Notes under the pieces: generated by a model
Seen by the model: the letters and a program-made list of their open reading frames with translations, nothing else
What the model was told of the DNA's origin: nothing
Database searches by the model: none
Assembly (NCBI RefSeq): GCF_029395475.1
Contig: NZ_CP113917.1
Coordinates: 2,191,025 to 2,255,024, forward strand
From: Bifidobacterium sp. ESL0775
GTDB taxonomy: Bacteria; Actinomycetota; Actinomycetes; Actinomycetales; Bifidobacteriaceae
Direction of reading: 5' to 3'
DNA length: 64,000 nucleotides
Shown: in pieces, positions 16,168 to 26,243 of the stretch
Numbering within the stretch: the stretch's first letter is position 1
Layout of the letters: each line of letters starts with the position of its first letter
Program-made: the position numbers and the translations under genes

Positions 16168-17220
16168 TCACTCGCGCTCTTTGGCCACCTCGTCGACGAA
16201 CTCGCTGGAGTTCTTGTCGAATTCCTTGGCATCGTGCTTCTGCGCCATGCTGGGCCTGCTCGGCACGCGAATCTCAACGCGTCCGACCAAATCACCATCA
16301 CGGCCAGGAACACCCTTGCCGCCGACACGGACCTCGGTGCCGCTCGACGTGCCGGCCGGCACGCGGAACGTGACCTCGTTGCCGTCGAAGTCGAGCGCCT
16401 TCACGCGGGCACCCGCCACCGCCTCGCCGATAGTGACCGGCAACGGCATCACGATGTTGTTGCCGTCGAGGCTGAACTTCGTGTCGTTCTTGACGTGGAT
16501 CTGCAGGTACATGTCGCCTGCGCGCCCGCCATTGGAACCGAGCTTGCCCTTGCCGGGAAGTCGGATCTTCTGCCCGTCCTTCACGCCGGCCGGGATGTGG
16601 GTCTTGAACTTGCGTCCGCCCGCCTTCAGGGAGACGGTCGCGCCCTTCACGGCCTGGCGGAACGTCAGCGTGATCTTCGAGTTACGGTCCTCGCCGCGCA
16701 CCGGTTCCTGCGGTTCGCGGTAAGTACTCGACCCGCCGCCGAAACCGGAACCGTAAGGCGAGCCAGCGCCCGCACCCGCGTAGCCACCGGCGCCCTGGCC
16801 AGCCGCGTTGCCAAACATCGAGAAGATGTCGTTCAAGTTGGTCGGACCGCCGCCGGAGGTCGAGAAGTGGATGTTGCCAGGGCCACCCGCGCCTCCGCCG
16901 AACATCGAACCGAAGATGTCGGAGAAGTCGGAAGCGCCGTAGCCGGAGCCGCCCTGTCCGGAGCCGCCGGCGAACCTTGCGCCACCGCCCGCGAACTGGC
17001 GGATCGCGTCGTACTTGCGGCGCTGCTCCTCGTTGTTCAGCACATCGTAGGCTTCCGAGATGTCCTTGAACTTCTCCTCGGCCTCTTTGGTCTTGTTGAG
17101 ATCCGGATGATACTTACGCGCGAGTTTGCGGTAAGCCTTGGTGATCTCCGCGCTCGTCGCGTCCTTGGAGACGCCGAGCACCTTGTAAAAATCTTTATCT
17201 AGCCATTCATTCTCAGCCAT
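16168..17220 (-). CDS. dnaJ: Co-chaperone DnaJ, type without zinc fingers
   Basis: 350 residues: J domain with the HPD tripeptide (KYHPDLN, about 37-43), a long Gly-rich region (about 75-175), then substrate-binding beta domains. No CxxCxGxG zinc repeats are present, so it is a class-B (CbpA/DnaJ1-like) protein. It stimulates DnaK ATPase and delivers substrates. RBS GGAGGGCAG; third in the dnaK-grpE-dnaJ-hspR operon. Confidence 0.95.
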   Translation of the reverse strand: MAENEWLDKDFYKVLGVSKDATSAEITKAYRKLARKYHPDLNKTKEAEEKFKDISEAYDVLNNEEQRRKYDAIRQFAGGGARFAGGSGQGGSGYGASDFSDIFGSMFGGGAGGPGNIHFSTSGGGPTNLNDIFSMFGNAAGQGAGGYAGAGAGSPYGSGFGGGSSTYREPQEPVRGEDRNSKITLTFRQAVKGATVSLKAGGRKFKTHIPAGVKDGQKIRLPGKGKLGSNGGRAGDMYLQIHVKNDTKFSLDGNNIVMPLPVTIGEAVAGARVKALDFDGNEVTFRVPAGTSSGTEVRVGGKGVPGRDGDLVGRVEIRVPSRPSMAQKHDAKEFDKNSSEFVDEVAKERE

Positions 17221-17345
17221 ATCACTGCCCTCCTTCTCGGGCCCTAAGCCGGTACATTTCCTGCAACGACTCTACAAACGATAAGTGCGACCCTCCGGCC
17301 ACGCGGGGAATCGCACTTTACGTATTACGTCATTGCGGATACCCG

Positions 17346-18242
17346 CTAGGCCTTGGGGGAAGCCACCACCACACGGGCGGCCCGGATTACCCGGTCGCCG
17401 ATGCGATAGCCCGCCTCTACGACGGTGTCCACAGTTTCTTCGGTCGCGTTGGGATCCGGCTTGTGAAGTATCGCCTCGTGCTTCGTCGGGTCGAAGACTT
17501 CACCCTTCTTGCCGAACTTCTCCACGCCGAACTTCTCGAACGCCTTGTCGATCTTGTTGGCCACAGCGGCGAACGAATCGTCCAGATCACTGTGCTCACG
17601 GATACGATCGATGTCGTCAAGAGCCGGGAGCAACGCGGTCAGCACATCGATGATGCCGTGCTGGCGGAACGTCTCCTGCTCTTTCTTGGAGCGGTTGCGG
17701 AAGTTGACGAACTCGGCACGCTCGCGTTGGAGCGCATCGAGATAGTCCGCGGCTTCTTTTTTCGCCTGCCCGAGCGGTGTCAGCGTGTTCTCGCCGTCCT
17801 TGCCATCGGCAGCACCGGCAGCATCCGCCTTGCTTGCGTCGCCCGTTGCCTTGTCACCGCTAGCATTAGCGGCGGCTGCGGCACCGGCAGCATTGGCTTG
17901 ACTATCGCCAGCCTGGCTGTCGTTGGCACCCGCTTGTGCGGAACCGTTGTCTGCGTTCACGTTCGTTTTGTCGTTATTGTTGGCAGCTGAAGCGGCGGCA
18001 CCCTGTGGGTTCTGCTTCGCTTCGTCGTCGGCCTTGTCATTCGACTGTTCGGAGCTCATTGTTTCACCCGCCTTTTCGCCGGTTGCGCCGGCGCTAGTCT
18101 GCTCGGGTTCTGCGGAACCGGCTCCATCCTGGGACCCGCCGAATCCCGCACCCGGCGCATTGAACCCAGCCATCGAGTTGAGCCATGCGTCGTCGGGATC
18201 CGGCAGATCCTTCAGATAGTCGTCCTTATCGAACCCGGACAT
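17346..18242 (-). CDS. grpE: Nucleotide-exchange factor GrpE
   Basis: 298 residues. The first 150 are an Ala/Asn/Gly-rich, probably disordered extension; the conserved coiled-coil and beta-wing follow (KKEAADYLDALQRERAEFVNFRNR, then DDIDRIREH, HEAILHKPDPNA, GYRIGDRVIRAARVVV). The length is well above the 200 or so of typical GrpE because of the N-terminal extension. The start lies 2 bp after the dnaK stop. Confidence 0.95.
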   Translation of the reverse strand: MSGFDKDDYLKDLPDPDDAWLNSMAGFNAPGAGFGGSQDGAGSAEPEQTSAGATGEKAGETMSSEQSNDKADDEAKQNPQGAAASAANNNDKTNVNADNGSAQAGANDSQAGDSQANAAGAAAAANASGDKATGDASKADAAGAADGKDGENTLTPLGQAKKEAADYLDALQRERAEFVNFRNRSKKEQETFRQHGIIDVLTALLPALDDIDRIREHSDLDDSFAAVANKIDKAFEKFGVEKFGKKGEVFDPTKHEAILHKPDPNATEETVDTVVEAGYRIGDRVIRAARVVVASPKA

Positions 18243-18244
18243 GA

Positions 18245-20137
18245 TTACTTGTTGTCCTTCTTGTCATCGTCGTCGTCAACGACCTCGGCGTCAACCACGT
18301 CGTCGTCATCGGACGAGGACGAGCTGGAGCCTGCCGCGCCGGCAGCACCGGCACCCGCGGCGCCAGCGGCACCTTCGGCACCCTGCTGCGCATAGAGCGC
18401 CTGACCGATCTTCTGCGAGGAAGTGGTCAGCTTCTCCTGGGCGGACTTGATCTTGTCGATGTCGTCGCCCTTCAGGGCTTCCTTCAGGTCGTTGACATCG
18501 GCCGTGACTTCCTTGACGACATCATCGGAGAGCTTGTCCTTGTTGTCGTTGACCATCTTCTCCATCTGATAGGCGAAGGATTCAGCGGTGTTGCGGGTCT
18601 CGGCGTCTTCCTTGCGCTTCTTGTCGTCGGCCTCGTGGGCTTCGGCTTCCTTGACCATGCGGTCGATCTCGTCCTTTGGCAGGGCGGATCCGCCGGTGAT
18701 GGTCATGGACTGTTCCTTGCCGGTGCCCTTGTCCTTGGCGGAGACGTGCACGATGCCGTTCGCGTCGATGTCGAATGTGACCTCGATCTGCGGGACGCCA
18801 CGAGGAGCCGGAGCGATGCCGGTCAGCTCGAAGGTACCCAAAGGCTTGTTGTCGCGGGCGAACTCGCGCTCACCCTGATAGACCTGAATCAGCACGGAGG
18901 GCTGGTTGTCCTCAGCGGTCGAGAAGACCTCGCTGCGCTTGGTCGGAATCGCGGTGTTGCGGTCGATGAGCTTGGTCATGATGCCGCCCTTGGTCTCGAT
19001 GCCGAGGGAAAGCGGGGTGACGTCGATCAGCAGGACATCCTTGCGGTCGCCCTTGATGACGCCGGACTGCACCGCGGCGCCGATCGCCACGACCTCATCC
19101 GGGTTGACAGACTGGTTCGCGGCCTTGCCGCCGGTGAGTTCCTTGACGAGCTCCTTGACGGCAGGCATACGGGTCGAGCCGCCGACGAGGACCACGTGGT
19201 CAATCTCGGAGACCGAGATGTTCGCGTCGTGCAGCACGTTGTTGAACGGCGTGCGGCAACGGCCGAGCAGGTCGGAAGTCATTTCCTCGAAGTGTGCGCG
19301 GGTCAGCGTCTCGTCGAGGTGGACAGGCGTTCCGTCGGGAGTCATGGCCAGATACTGCATCGAGATGTTGGTCTCAGTGGAGCTGGAGAGCTCCTTCTTG
19401 GCCTGTTCCGCGGCTTCCTTCAAGCGCTGCAGAGCGATCTTGTCCTTGGACAGATCGACGCCGTACTTGTTCTTGACCTCGCTGACGAGCCAATCGATGA
19501 TCTTCTGATCCCAATCGTCGCCGCCGAGCTTGTTGTCGCCGTTCGTGGCCTGCACCTGAATGGTGGCGAAGCCGTCGTCGTCCTTGCCGATCTCCAGCAG
19601 GGACACATCGAAGGTGCCGCCGCCGAGGTCGAAGACCAGGATGCGTTCGTCTTCCTTGCCCTTTTCAAGGCCATAAGCCAGTGCCGCAGCCGTCGGCTCG
19701 TTGATGATACGCAGCACGTTGAGGCCTGCGATCTTGCCGGCGTCCTTGGTCGCCTGACGCTGTGCGTCGTTGAAGTATGCAGGGCAGGTGATGACCGCGT
19801 CGGTCACCGGCTCGCCCAGGTACGCCTCGGCGTCCCTCTTCAACTTCATAAGAATCTGTGCGGAAATCTCCTGCGGAGTCCACTTCTTGCCGTCGATGTC
19901 CACCGACCAGTCAGTGCCCATGTGGCGCTTGACCGAGCTGATGGTGCGGTCGACGTTGGTCACGGCCTGACGCTTGGCGACCTCGCCGACGAGAATCTCG
20001 CCGGACTTGCTGAACGCGACCACCGACGGGGTGGTGCGAGCGCCCTCGGCGTTCACGATGACCGTGGGTTCGCCGCCTTCGAGCGTTGCGATGCAAGAGT
20101 TTGTGGTACCCAAATCAATACCTACTGCACGTCCCAT
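18245..20137 (-). CDS. dnaK: Chaperone DnaK (Hsp70)
   Basis: 630 residues with all Hsp70 signatures: [10 protein letters not shown] at the N-terminus, [25 protein letters not shown], then the linker [14 protein letters not shown] and the substrate domain. The C-terminal tail is rich in Gly/Ala, Ser and Asp ([13 protein letters not shown]). First gene of the heat-shock operon, preceded by HAIR operators. A long antisense frame across this gene is an artefact of GC-rich codon structure. Confidence 0.98.
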   Translation of the reverse strand: MGRAVGIDLGTTNSCIATLEGGEPTVIVNAEGARTTPSVVAFSKSGEILVGEVAKRQAVTNVDRTISSVKRHMGTDWSVDIDGKKWTPQEISAQILMKLKRDAEAYLGEPVTDAVITCPAYFNDAQRQATKDAGKIAGLNVLRIINEPTAAALAYGLEKGKEDERILVFDLGGGTFDVSLLEIGKDDDGFATIQVQATNGDNKLGGDDWDQKIIDWLVSEVKNKYGVDLSKDKIALQRLKEAAEQAKKELSSSTETNISMQYLAMTPDGTPVHLDETLTRAHFEEMTSDLLGRCRTPFNNVLHDANISVSEIDHVVLVGGSTRMPAVKELVKELTGGKAANQSVNPDEVVAIGAAVQSGVIKGDRKDVLLIDVTPLSLGIETKGGIMTKLIDRNTAIPTKRSEVFSTAEDNQPSVLIQVYQGEREFARDNKPLGTFELTGIAPAPRGVPQIEVTFDIDANGIVHVSAKDKGTGKEQSMTITGGSALPKDEIDRMVKEAEAHEADDKKRKEDAETRNTAESFAYQMEKMVNDNKDKLSDDVVKEVTADVNDLKEALKGDDIDKIKSAQEKLTTSSQKIGQALYAQQGAEGAAGAAGAGAAGAAGSSSSSSDDDDVVDAEVVDDDDDKKDNK

Positions 20138-20257
20138 ATTCGTTTCTCCTTATTCGTTACGTTTCACATCTGTTCGCTCGGGTCCGGAAGCTGCGCCGAG
20201 GCTTTGTTTCTCGTTCGCGGCCCGCATCCAGGTTCGCACCTGATTGATGTTCCAAAA

Positions 20258-20278
20258 CCTGAGCCTACTTCACTCAAC
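20258..20278. promoter_or_regulatory. HAIR-like HspR operator, degenerate
   Basis: CCTGAGC-N7-ACTCAAC against consensus CTTGAGT-N7-ACTCAAG: spacing is exact, five and six of seven bases match. It is 121 bp upstream of dnaK and 60 bp from the stronger site. Confidence 0.6.
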
Positions 20279-20317
20279 TTTGTATTGTCAAATTATATTC
20301 CCGAATTTGCGAAAAAA

Positions 20318-20338
20318 CTTGAGTCTTTTTGGCTCAAG
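20318..20338. promoter_or_regulatory. HAIR operator for HspR
   Basis: CTTGAGT-N7-GCTCAAG matches the HAIR consensus except for one base in the right arm. It lies about 180 bp upstream of dnaK and supports autoregulation of the dnaK-grpE-dnaJ-hspR operon. Confidence 0.85.
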
Positions 20339-20842
20339 TTTTTGAAAAAAGGGATTTTTCGGCCAAGAAACGTTGAAATTCAAAGGATTCAACATACAAA
20401 TTAGAAAATTCAAATAATGACAGAAATCCGAAACCCGCATTCAAACCGTAACTCTAAACACTATTCGCCGCACAAGTACCGTATACTTTATACTTGTATC
20501 CGCAAGGCCCCGTGAAAGTCACTCATGCGAAACATCATGAAACTCCGGGGTCAATTCATTGAAAAAGTACGAGATTCCCCAAATCGAACATCGGTAATGT
20601 TATGTTTGGAAACGAAGAAACCAAAATACGTTTGAATTTAGCGAGTATCACTAAAACGTTGCAATACATACTATCCGATTCTCGAACTATACAATTTTCA
20701 TAAAAGCTACTGATCAATTTGCATAAGTTCAATTAGTCAATCTGCATAACTTTTCCTGTTAGATATAACAAATCAGATTGTTCAATGAAAGTTTCCCAGC
20801 CATGATGAACCCAAATACAGTGATTACATGACAGTCGCCTTT
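20339..20842. other. AT-rich intergenic region with repeat copy 1
   Basis: No supported gene. It holds copy 1 of the 119-bp direct repeat at 20659-20777. The stretch at 20485-20513 (AAGTACCGTATACTTTATACTTGTAT) is an AT-rich imperfect palindrome that may be a promoter. Confidence 0.5.
20659..20777 (+). repeat. 119-bp direct repeat, copy 1
   Basis: Aligns without gaps to 21983-22101, with about 15 differences counted by eye. Shared segments include CATAAGTTCAATTAGTCAAT and ATATAACAAATCAGA. The copies lie on either side of the XRE gene. Weaker similarity (GTTATGTTT) extends about 60 bp upstream of each copy. Confidence 0.85.
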
Positions 20843-21412
20843 TCACCAGCTCAGCCAGATATAGACTCCGATGAAAAGTACGACTATCAACACACCTGCA
20901 ACGATGGACACAATATTGTTGCGATGGGTACGATCCACCGGTTTGCCGGAAACGTAGGCCAACAACTCCCTGAACGTTATGACATCGAGCTTTTTCTGCA
21001 ATTTGTCGCAATGAACGGCCGAACCGACAGCGGCGAAAGCCATGGGAATAACGATAAGGCTCCACCAATTGTTCCAATATCGTCCGCGCGTATAAGCATC
21101 AACAAAGGCGTACACGACGCAAAATGTGAACAAGACCCACATCACAATCGTCCAGAATAGGATTTTCCGCCTGTTGCGCTTGATTTCCTCGTTCATTTTC
21201 TCGACGTCTCCTTTGACCAGTTCGTCCAGGGTGATGCCGAAAAGATTGCCCAGCAGCAGGAGGTTCTGCACATCGGGATAGGTGCGGCCGGTCTCCCAGT
21301 TCGAGACCGTCTGGCGCGAGACGAAGATCTTGCCCGCGAGGCCATCCTGAGACAAACCCATTGCCTCGCGATGGTCACGGATCTGACCACCCAACTGCAT
21401 CTCGACCGCCAT
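20843..21412 (-). CDS. XRE-family HTH protein with C-terminal membrane segments
   Basis: 189 residues. The N-terminal HTH_XRE domain (IRDHREAMGLSQDGLAGKI, then SRQTVSNWETGRTYPDVQNLL) is followed by a linker and three hydrophobic helices (ILFWTIVMWVLFTFCVVYAF; WWSLIVIPMAFAAVG; IVSIVAGVLIVVLFIGVYIW). Membrane-tethered XRE proteins of this layout are common in Firmicutes and bifidobacteria and often control nearby transport or stress genes; the target here is unknown. GGAAAGGTACGACG precedes the start. The gene is bracketed by the 119-bp repeats. Confidence 0.85.
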   Translation of the reverse strand: MAVEMQLGGQIRDHREAMGLSQDGLAGKIFVSRQTVSNWETGRTYPDVQNLLLLGNLFGITLDELVKGDVEKMNEEIKRNRRKILFWTIVMWVLFTFCVVYAFVDAYTRGRYWNNWWSLIVIPMAFAAVGSAVHCDKLQKKLDVITFRELLAYVSGKPVDRTHRNNIVSIVAGVLIVVLFIGVYIWLSW

Positions 21413-21812
21413 CGTCGTACCTTTCCGTCTCTCCCGTTCAACAACCGCCTCGCTGCCATCCGCTTGTTCAAGGGTACTTCAAATCAGTGCCGCTTTCGCA
21501 ATCCCGAACGAACACCCTTTCACAATCCATCAGCAACCGTTCCGACAATCCCAACGTAACCCAACACGCCCGGACACTCCAAGCCAGAACGCGAAAATCC
21601 CCTGCCAAAAGTCTTTGACATGGCGGAATTCCAACGATTTCGAGCATTATGCCCTCTATGTTTTATCTGGCATGAGTCATCCCATCAAGCTCTAGCAACC
21701 ACGCTAATTGCTTATTCCCCCAGTGCAGGAACCATTACATCCACGAAGTACTATATTGTTTTACATATAAGTCAAAAAGGAATATGGGATATACGCTAAT
21801 ATTTCGGTTCCT

Positions 21813-21853
21813 ACTTGTGGGGCAGCGTCATTCGTGGCGGATGCCCCACAAGT
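21813..21853. terminator. Strong isolated hairpin
   Basis: ACTTGTGGGGCA and TGCCCCACAAGT pair over 12 bp around a 17-nt loop, followed by TTTATCC. No gene ends nearby on either strand, so it may terminate an unannotated small RNA or be an element boundary. Confidence 0.5.
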
Positions 21854-21982
21854 TTATCCGCGGAGAAAACGGAGGCAACGATGTCTTTAGAGTTATAGGC
21901 CCTAAAGCGAACAACAGCGATGTTATGTTTTTATAGACACAAAGTCGAGGATTCTGCGAATGCGGCGATAATTGCTGAACCC

Positions 21983-22101
21983 TTGCAATATATGTTATCC
22001 GGCCTCCGAACTATACAATTGTCATAAAAGCTATTGATCAAATTGCATAAGTTCAATTAGTCAATCTGCATAAATTTCCTTGTTACATATAACAAATCAG
22101 A
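21983..22101 (+). repeat. 119-bp direct repeat, copy 2
   Basis: Partner of 20659-20777, same orientation, 1,324 bp away. AT-rich and without coding potential. Confidence 0.85.
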
Positions 22102-22582
22102 CGAGCTGAGAATCATCATGGCCATAGACGGTTTTAACTCTGACATTGCATGACGGGTTGCCCTAGCAACCAAGCAAAATATGAAACCACGAAAAGCGCG
22201 GTCACCGGCTCACCCGCGAGAACGACTCGGCCATCAGCTCGTCTTCAACAACGCCGAACGCGTCATTTATTACATCCAAACTCAATATGTTACAAAATGC
22301 GACACGCCGTAGCACTCGGTTTTGGGACGCATTTCAGACGGTCGTCTCTTTCAACATCAAAACTTCCACGAACCTTGTCAAAAGAGTTGGCATTGTTGGG
22401 TTGCAAACCTTTTAAGCTTATCCACCATATTGTCGCGTGACGCGGTTTCCACGCGACCGTGGACGGTTGTTTTTGTACCGGAAAGCCGTTAAGGTGTGGA
22501 TTCATCGGAACGGCGGAACCGTATACGATAATGTATTACACCGCCGGAATTCGATTTAGTCCTAAAAAGGTCGGTGTTCAAT

Positions 22583-25500
22583 ATGGGTGTCATCCGCACG
22601 TTGGTCTCGGTGCTGGTTTGTATTGCAACGATGTCAACGCTAACCCCCCCGCAATTCTGATCTAAACGAAACTTTCCCATCACTTCCGGATACCACCCAA
22701 TCCCAATCCTCATCCTCGCCCCACGATATTTCCCGATCATCTTTTCCTTCTGAGCTTTCTGATTCCGCACGTCTTTCCAACCCATCGCGGCCCGTACACT
22801 CTTCCAAGTCCCCCGAATCCCATGAAGCAGAACTGCTTCATGGCTACTCCGTTTCTCCTACTATTCGCTCCGTCTCGCATATTGTCGAGGGCCGGGCCCC
22901 ATCTTCTTCCACCTCGTCGTTGATGCGTGGCGAGCCGGCCGTGGGCCCACAGTCCAGTTGCTCTACACGGCACGGCACATGGAACACAGCCACCTGGGAC
23001 TTCGACGCGGACTGCGTGCTGGCCATCCACGGCGGTGACACCGGCTCCACCCCGAGCACCACGCCCTTCGGCTCCGGCTCGACTGCCGGCACGATCGCCA
23101 ACACCGCGGCCAGCGTGACCATCGACGGCAGTGTGATCATCAGCACCGGCAACGCGTTCGCCGGCTGGACCTCTCTGCAACTTTTCACCATGGGCAACGG
23201 CGCGAGCCTCACCCTCAGCGGCCAAGGCGCCTATCGCCTCTTCGCCAGCGACACCGCCCTGGCCACCGTGGACACGACCGGCTGGGACACCAGCCAAGCC
23301 ACCACCATGTACAGCATGTTCTATCAATGCCGGACCCTCTTCAACCTCAACCTGTCTGGCTTCGATACCGCTCGAGCAGCCACCATGCAATACATGCTCG
23401 GCGGCTGCGCCCAACTGACAAGCCTGGACCTGTCCGGCTGGAACCTCACCGGCCTCAACGCCACCACCAACATGGACAACATATTCGACGGTGACACAGG
23501 TCTCACCACGATCGACGCACACGGCTGGCACGTCAACAACACCGTCGCCACCGCCCTTGCCGATTCCACGAGCGGCACCAGCAAGTTCGCCGACGCAACT
23601 AACCTAAAGACACTGAACGTTTCTGATTGGATTCTCACTGGCGCCACTAAGACCACCTATTTGTTCGCCCATTGCGCACATTTGACCGACATAAATGTGT
23701 CCGGCTGGACTGGCATGAGCAATGTCGCCGCAATGAACGGTACATTCGCTTCCAATACCAAACTCACAGCCATTACCGGCCTACCCGACTGGGATAGCAG
23801 CCACGTCACCGATATGCGAGAGATGTTTGCGAACGACCGGAATTTGATGGAACTCGATCTGTCCGGCTGGGACGTTAGCCATATTGACATCAACGGCATG
23901 TCTAAAATATTCTTTTTAAACACCTCCTTGCCCGTCATTAACACGTCGCGCTGGCGCATCGGAAACACCAGCGTTGCGCTGGATATCGCGTTCAAGCAAG
24001 GTCCATCCACAATTATCGTAAATGATTGGGATCTGTCCGCCACTACCAGTCTGTCCGGCTTGTTCAAGGACTGCACGAATCTGACCGGTATCATCGGCAT
24101 GGGCACCTGGGACACTAGCACCATCACCAACATGAGCAACATGTTCTACAAATGTGGCAAGCTCGCCAGCGCCGACGTTTCCCACTTCGACACCAGCCAC
24201 GTGTCCACCATCGACTACATGTTCTACAACTGCTCGAGCCTGGTGGTCCTCGACGTCACCGGCTGGCGCACCCCACAACTCACCAGCATGATCGGCGCGT
24301 TCCACGGCTGCGCCAAGCTCACCGTGTTCGACCCGTCCCGCTTCGACACCAGCCACATCACCGGCTTCAATAGCCTGTTCACGGACGATGCGGGTCTGAA
24401 GCTGCTGGACCTGCGTGGCTGGGACACCAGCGCCGGCACCGGCGCCTGGGGCGTGTTCGACGGCATGCTTCCCAGCGGCCTGCGCATGCTCGCCCTCGGG
24501 CCCAACACCAGGCTCAAGGACAGCGCCTATGGCAAGCCCTTCGACAGCGTCAACCAGAACATCAACTGGATGCAGATGCAAAGCTTCGACGCGGGCGCCG
24601 CGCCGACGGGCTGGACCGGACGCACGCCCGCCCTGGACGCCAAGGCCAACACCAACCCCGCCGGCTTCTACGTCGACAGCACGTACGTGGGCGCGACCTT
24701 GGTCGTCGACGCCAACGGCGGGGCCGGCTCCTACTACACGGACACCGACACCACCACCGCGGGCGCGGCCATCGACGCGCCAGCAGCCACCGTGCTCAAC
24801 GGCCACCGGCCCCACGCCGTGTTCGACGGGTGGAACACCAAACGCGACGGCACCGGCCACGCCTACCAGCCCGGCCAGAGGATCGCCAGCCTGGCCAGGG
24901 GCGAGTACTTCCCCCACCAGACCATCATCCTCTACGCCCAATGGCGCGCCGTCAACGCGCCCGGCAGCCTCACCACCACCTACCACCACACCGGCGACAA
25001 GGTGCGAGTCGCCGGCACCGTCGGCCACGCCGGCACCGTCCAGGCCTGCCTCGCCCCCGGCCAATGCCAGACGACACAGACCACGGGCGGCGCGTGGACG
25101 ATCGACCTCGCCGCCGCCACGTTCACCGCCGCCTACCCCATGGGCGCGCAGTACACGCTCACCACCAGCATCACCGACAGCGTCGCCGACGCGGTCACCG
25201 GCCAACCCGTCACCAGCCCCGAGACCAAACTCACCGGCACCCTGCCATGGACAAGCGTCACCCTCACCAAAGACGGCGCGGACACACCCGTCGGCACCGT
25301 GCCCACCGTCGCCCCCGTGTACACCGACACCAGCGACAACAAGGCGTATGCCAGCCTGCCCAGGCTCGCCGCTTCCGGCGGCATCAGCGTGGCCGGCGGC
25401 TACCTCACCGGATGGAACCACCAAGCCAGCCAGCCCACACCGGAATACGCCACACCTGGGGCGACCACGATACCCACCACGGACGGCACCACCGACGGCA

Positions 25501-26039
25501 ACGGACACACCACCGTCACCCTGCACCCCGTATGGAACATCCTCAACGCCCCCACCGGCACCGGCCAGCGCTCACCCACCGGCAACGGCGTCAGGTTCAC
25601 CGCCACCGGCAAGCCATGGACCAACACCGACACCATCACCCTGTGCGTCAAACCACACACCCAACCCGCCTACACCGACTGCACCACACCAACCACCACC
25701 AGCGGCTGGACCAACGGCGACTACACCATCAACAAGGACTACACCCGAACACAAATGCCCCAAGGCGGCCAATACGACATCAAGACCACCCTGACCACAC
25801 CCGGCACCACCGACACCTGGCGCGGCGACGGCACCACCCCAACCGGGCCTCTCACCAAAACCAACGAGACGACAGTACGCATCAGCAACACCTACCAGGG
25901 CAGCCTGCCCCTCACCGGCGGGCGGCCGCAACGGCTCGCCGCGCTCCTCGCCGCCGGACTCGCCCTGGCGCTCCTACTGCTCGCCGCCGCGGATTGGCTG
26001 CGCCACCAACGCCAGGCCAATGCCCGCCACAGCAAGTGA
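22583..26039 (+). CDS. Sortase-anchored DUF285/BspA-like surface adhesin, out of frame at a C7 tract
   Basis: The signal-peptide-like start MGVIRTLVSVLVCIATMSTL (ATG at 22583) runs into TGA after the C7 run at 22644-22650. Removing one C joins it to a frame open from 22644 to 26039, encoding about 1,130 more residues. This body has no good start of its own (a TTG at 22920 lies mid-protein). It contains a Ser-rich N-terminal region; many DUF285 repeats (units like FDTSHVSTIDYMFYNCSSL, about residues 130-650); InlB-type beta repeats (VFDGWNTKRDG, IILYAQW); Ig-like domains; and a C-terminal LPLTG motif, hydrophobic helix and basic tail for sortase anchoring. Probable adhesin switched by slippage; sequencing error is the alternative. 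Confidence 0.8.
22644..22650 (+). repeat. C7 homopolymer tract at the adhesin frame junction
   Basis: Seven C residues lie just after the signal-peptide codons. Six or nine would give one continuous reading frame; seven puts the gene out of frame. Confidence 0.8.
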
Positions 26040-26082
26040 GGTAGCCACACGGGCGATGAGGCCCACACGACGAATCAAAGAC

Positions 26083-26120
26083 TTCCCGCCAAGCCAACCA
26101 ACACCCCGGCCCGGCGGGAA
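26083..26120 (+). terminator. Possible terminator after adhesin gene
   Basis: TTCCCGCC and GGCGGGAA pair over 8 bp around a 22-nt loop, 44 bp after the stop. There is no T-tract. Confidence 0.4.
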
Positions 26121-26243
26121 CCCAACCGGGTGCCGGCACGGCAACCAACAACCCAAACCAACCACCGCGCCGACACCCACCCCAACCCTTTAATCACAAA
26201 CCAACATCAATTTGTGAACTCAAAACATCTGTAGCGCCCAGCC

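Larger units (their letters stand above)
21413..22582. other. Long non-coding stretch
   Basis: 1.17 kb without a convincing gene; short frames at 22150-22440 (+) and 22290-22505 (-) lack a good RBS and a protein-like composition. It contains a 12-bp perfect hairpin (21813-21853) and copy 2 of the 119-bp repeat (21983-22101). Confidence 0.5.

Noticed and set aside
18635..20404. 589-codon open frame antisense to dnaK
   Set aside because: Composition is that of a complementary-strand frame in a GC-rich gene, with no RBS or domain; a known artefact opposite dnaK.
22150..22440. 96-codon frame upstream of the adhesin
   Set aside because: No RBS and unlike a natural protein; region treated as non-coding.
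23916..25526. 536-codon frame antisense to the adhesin
   Set aside because: Gly/Val/Ala-rich shadow sequence with no RBS; the plus-strand protein has clear domains.
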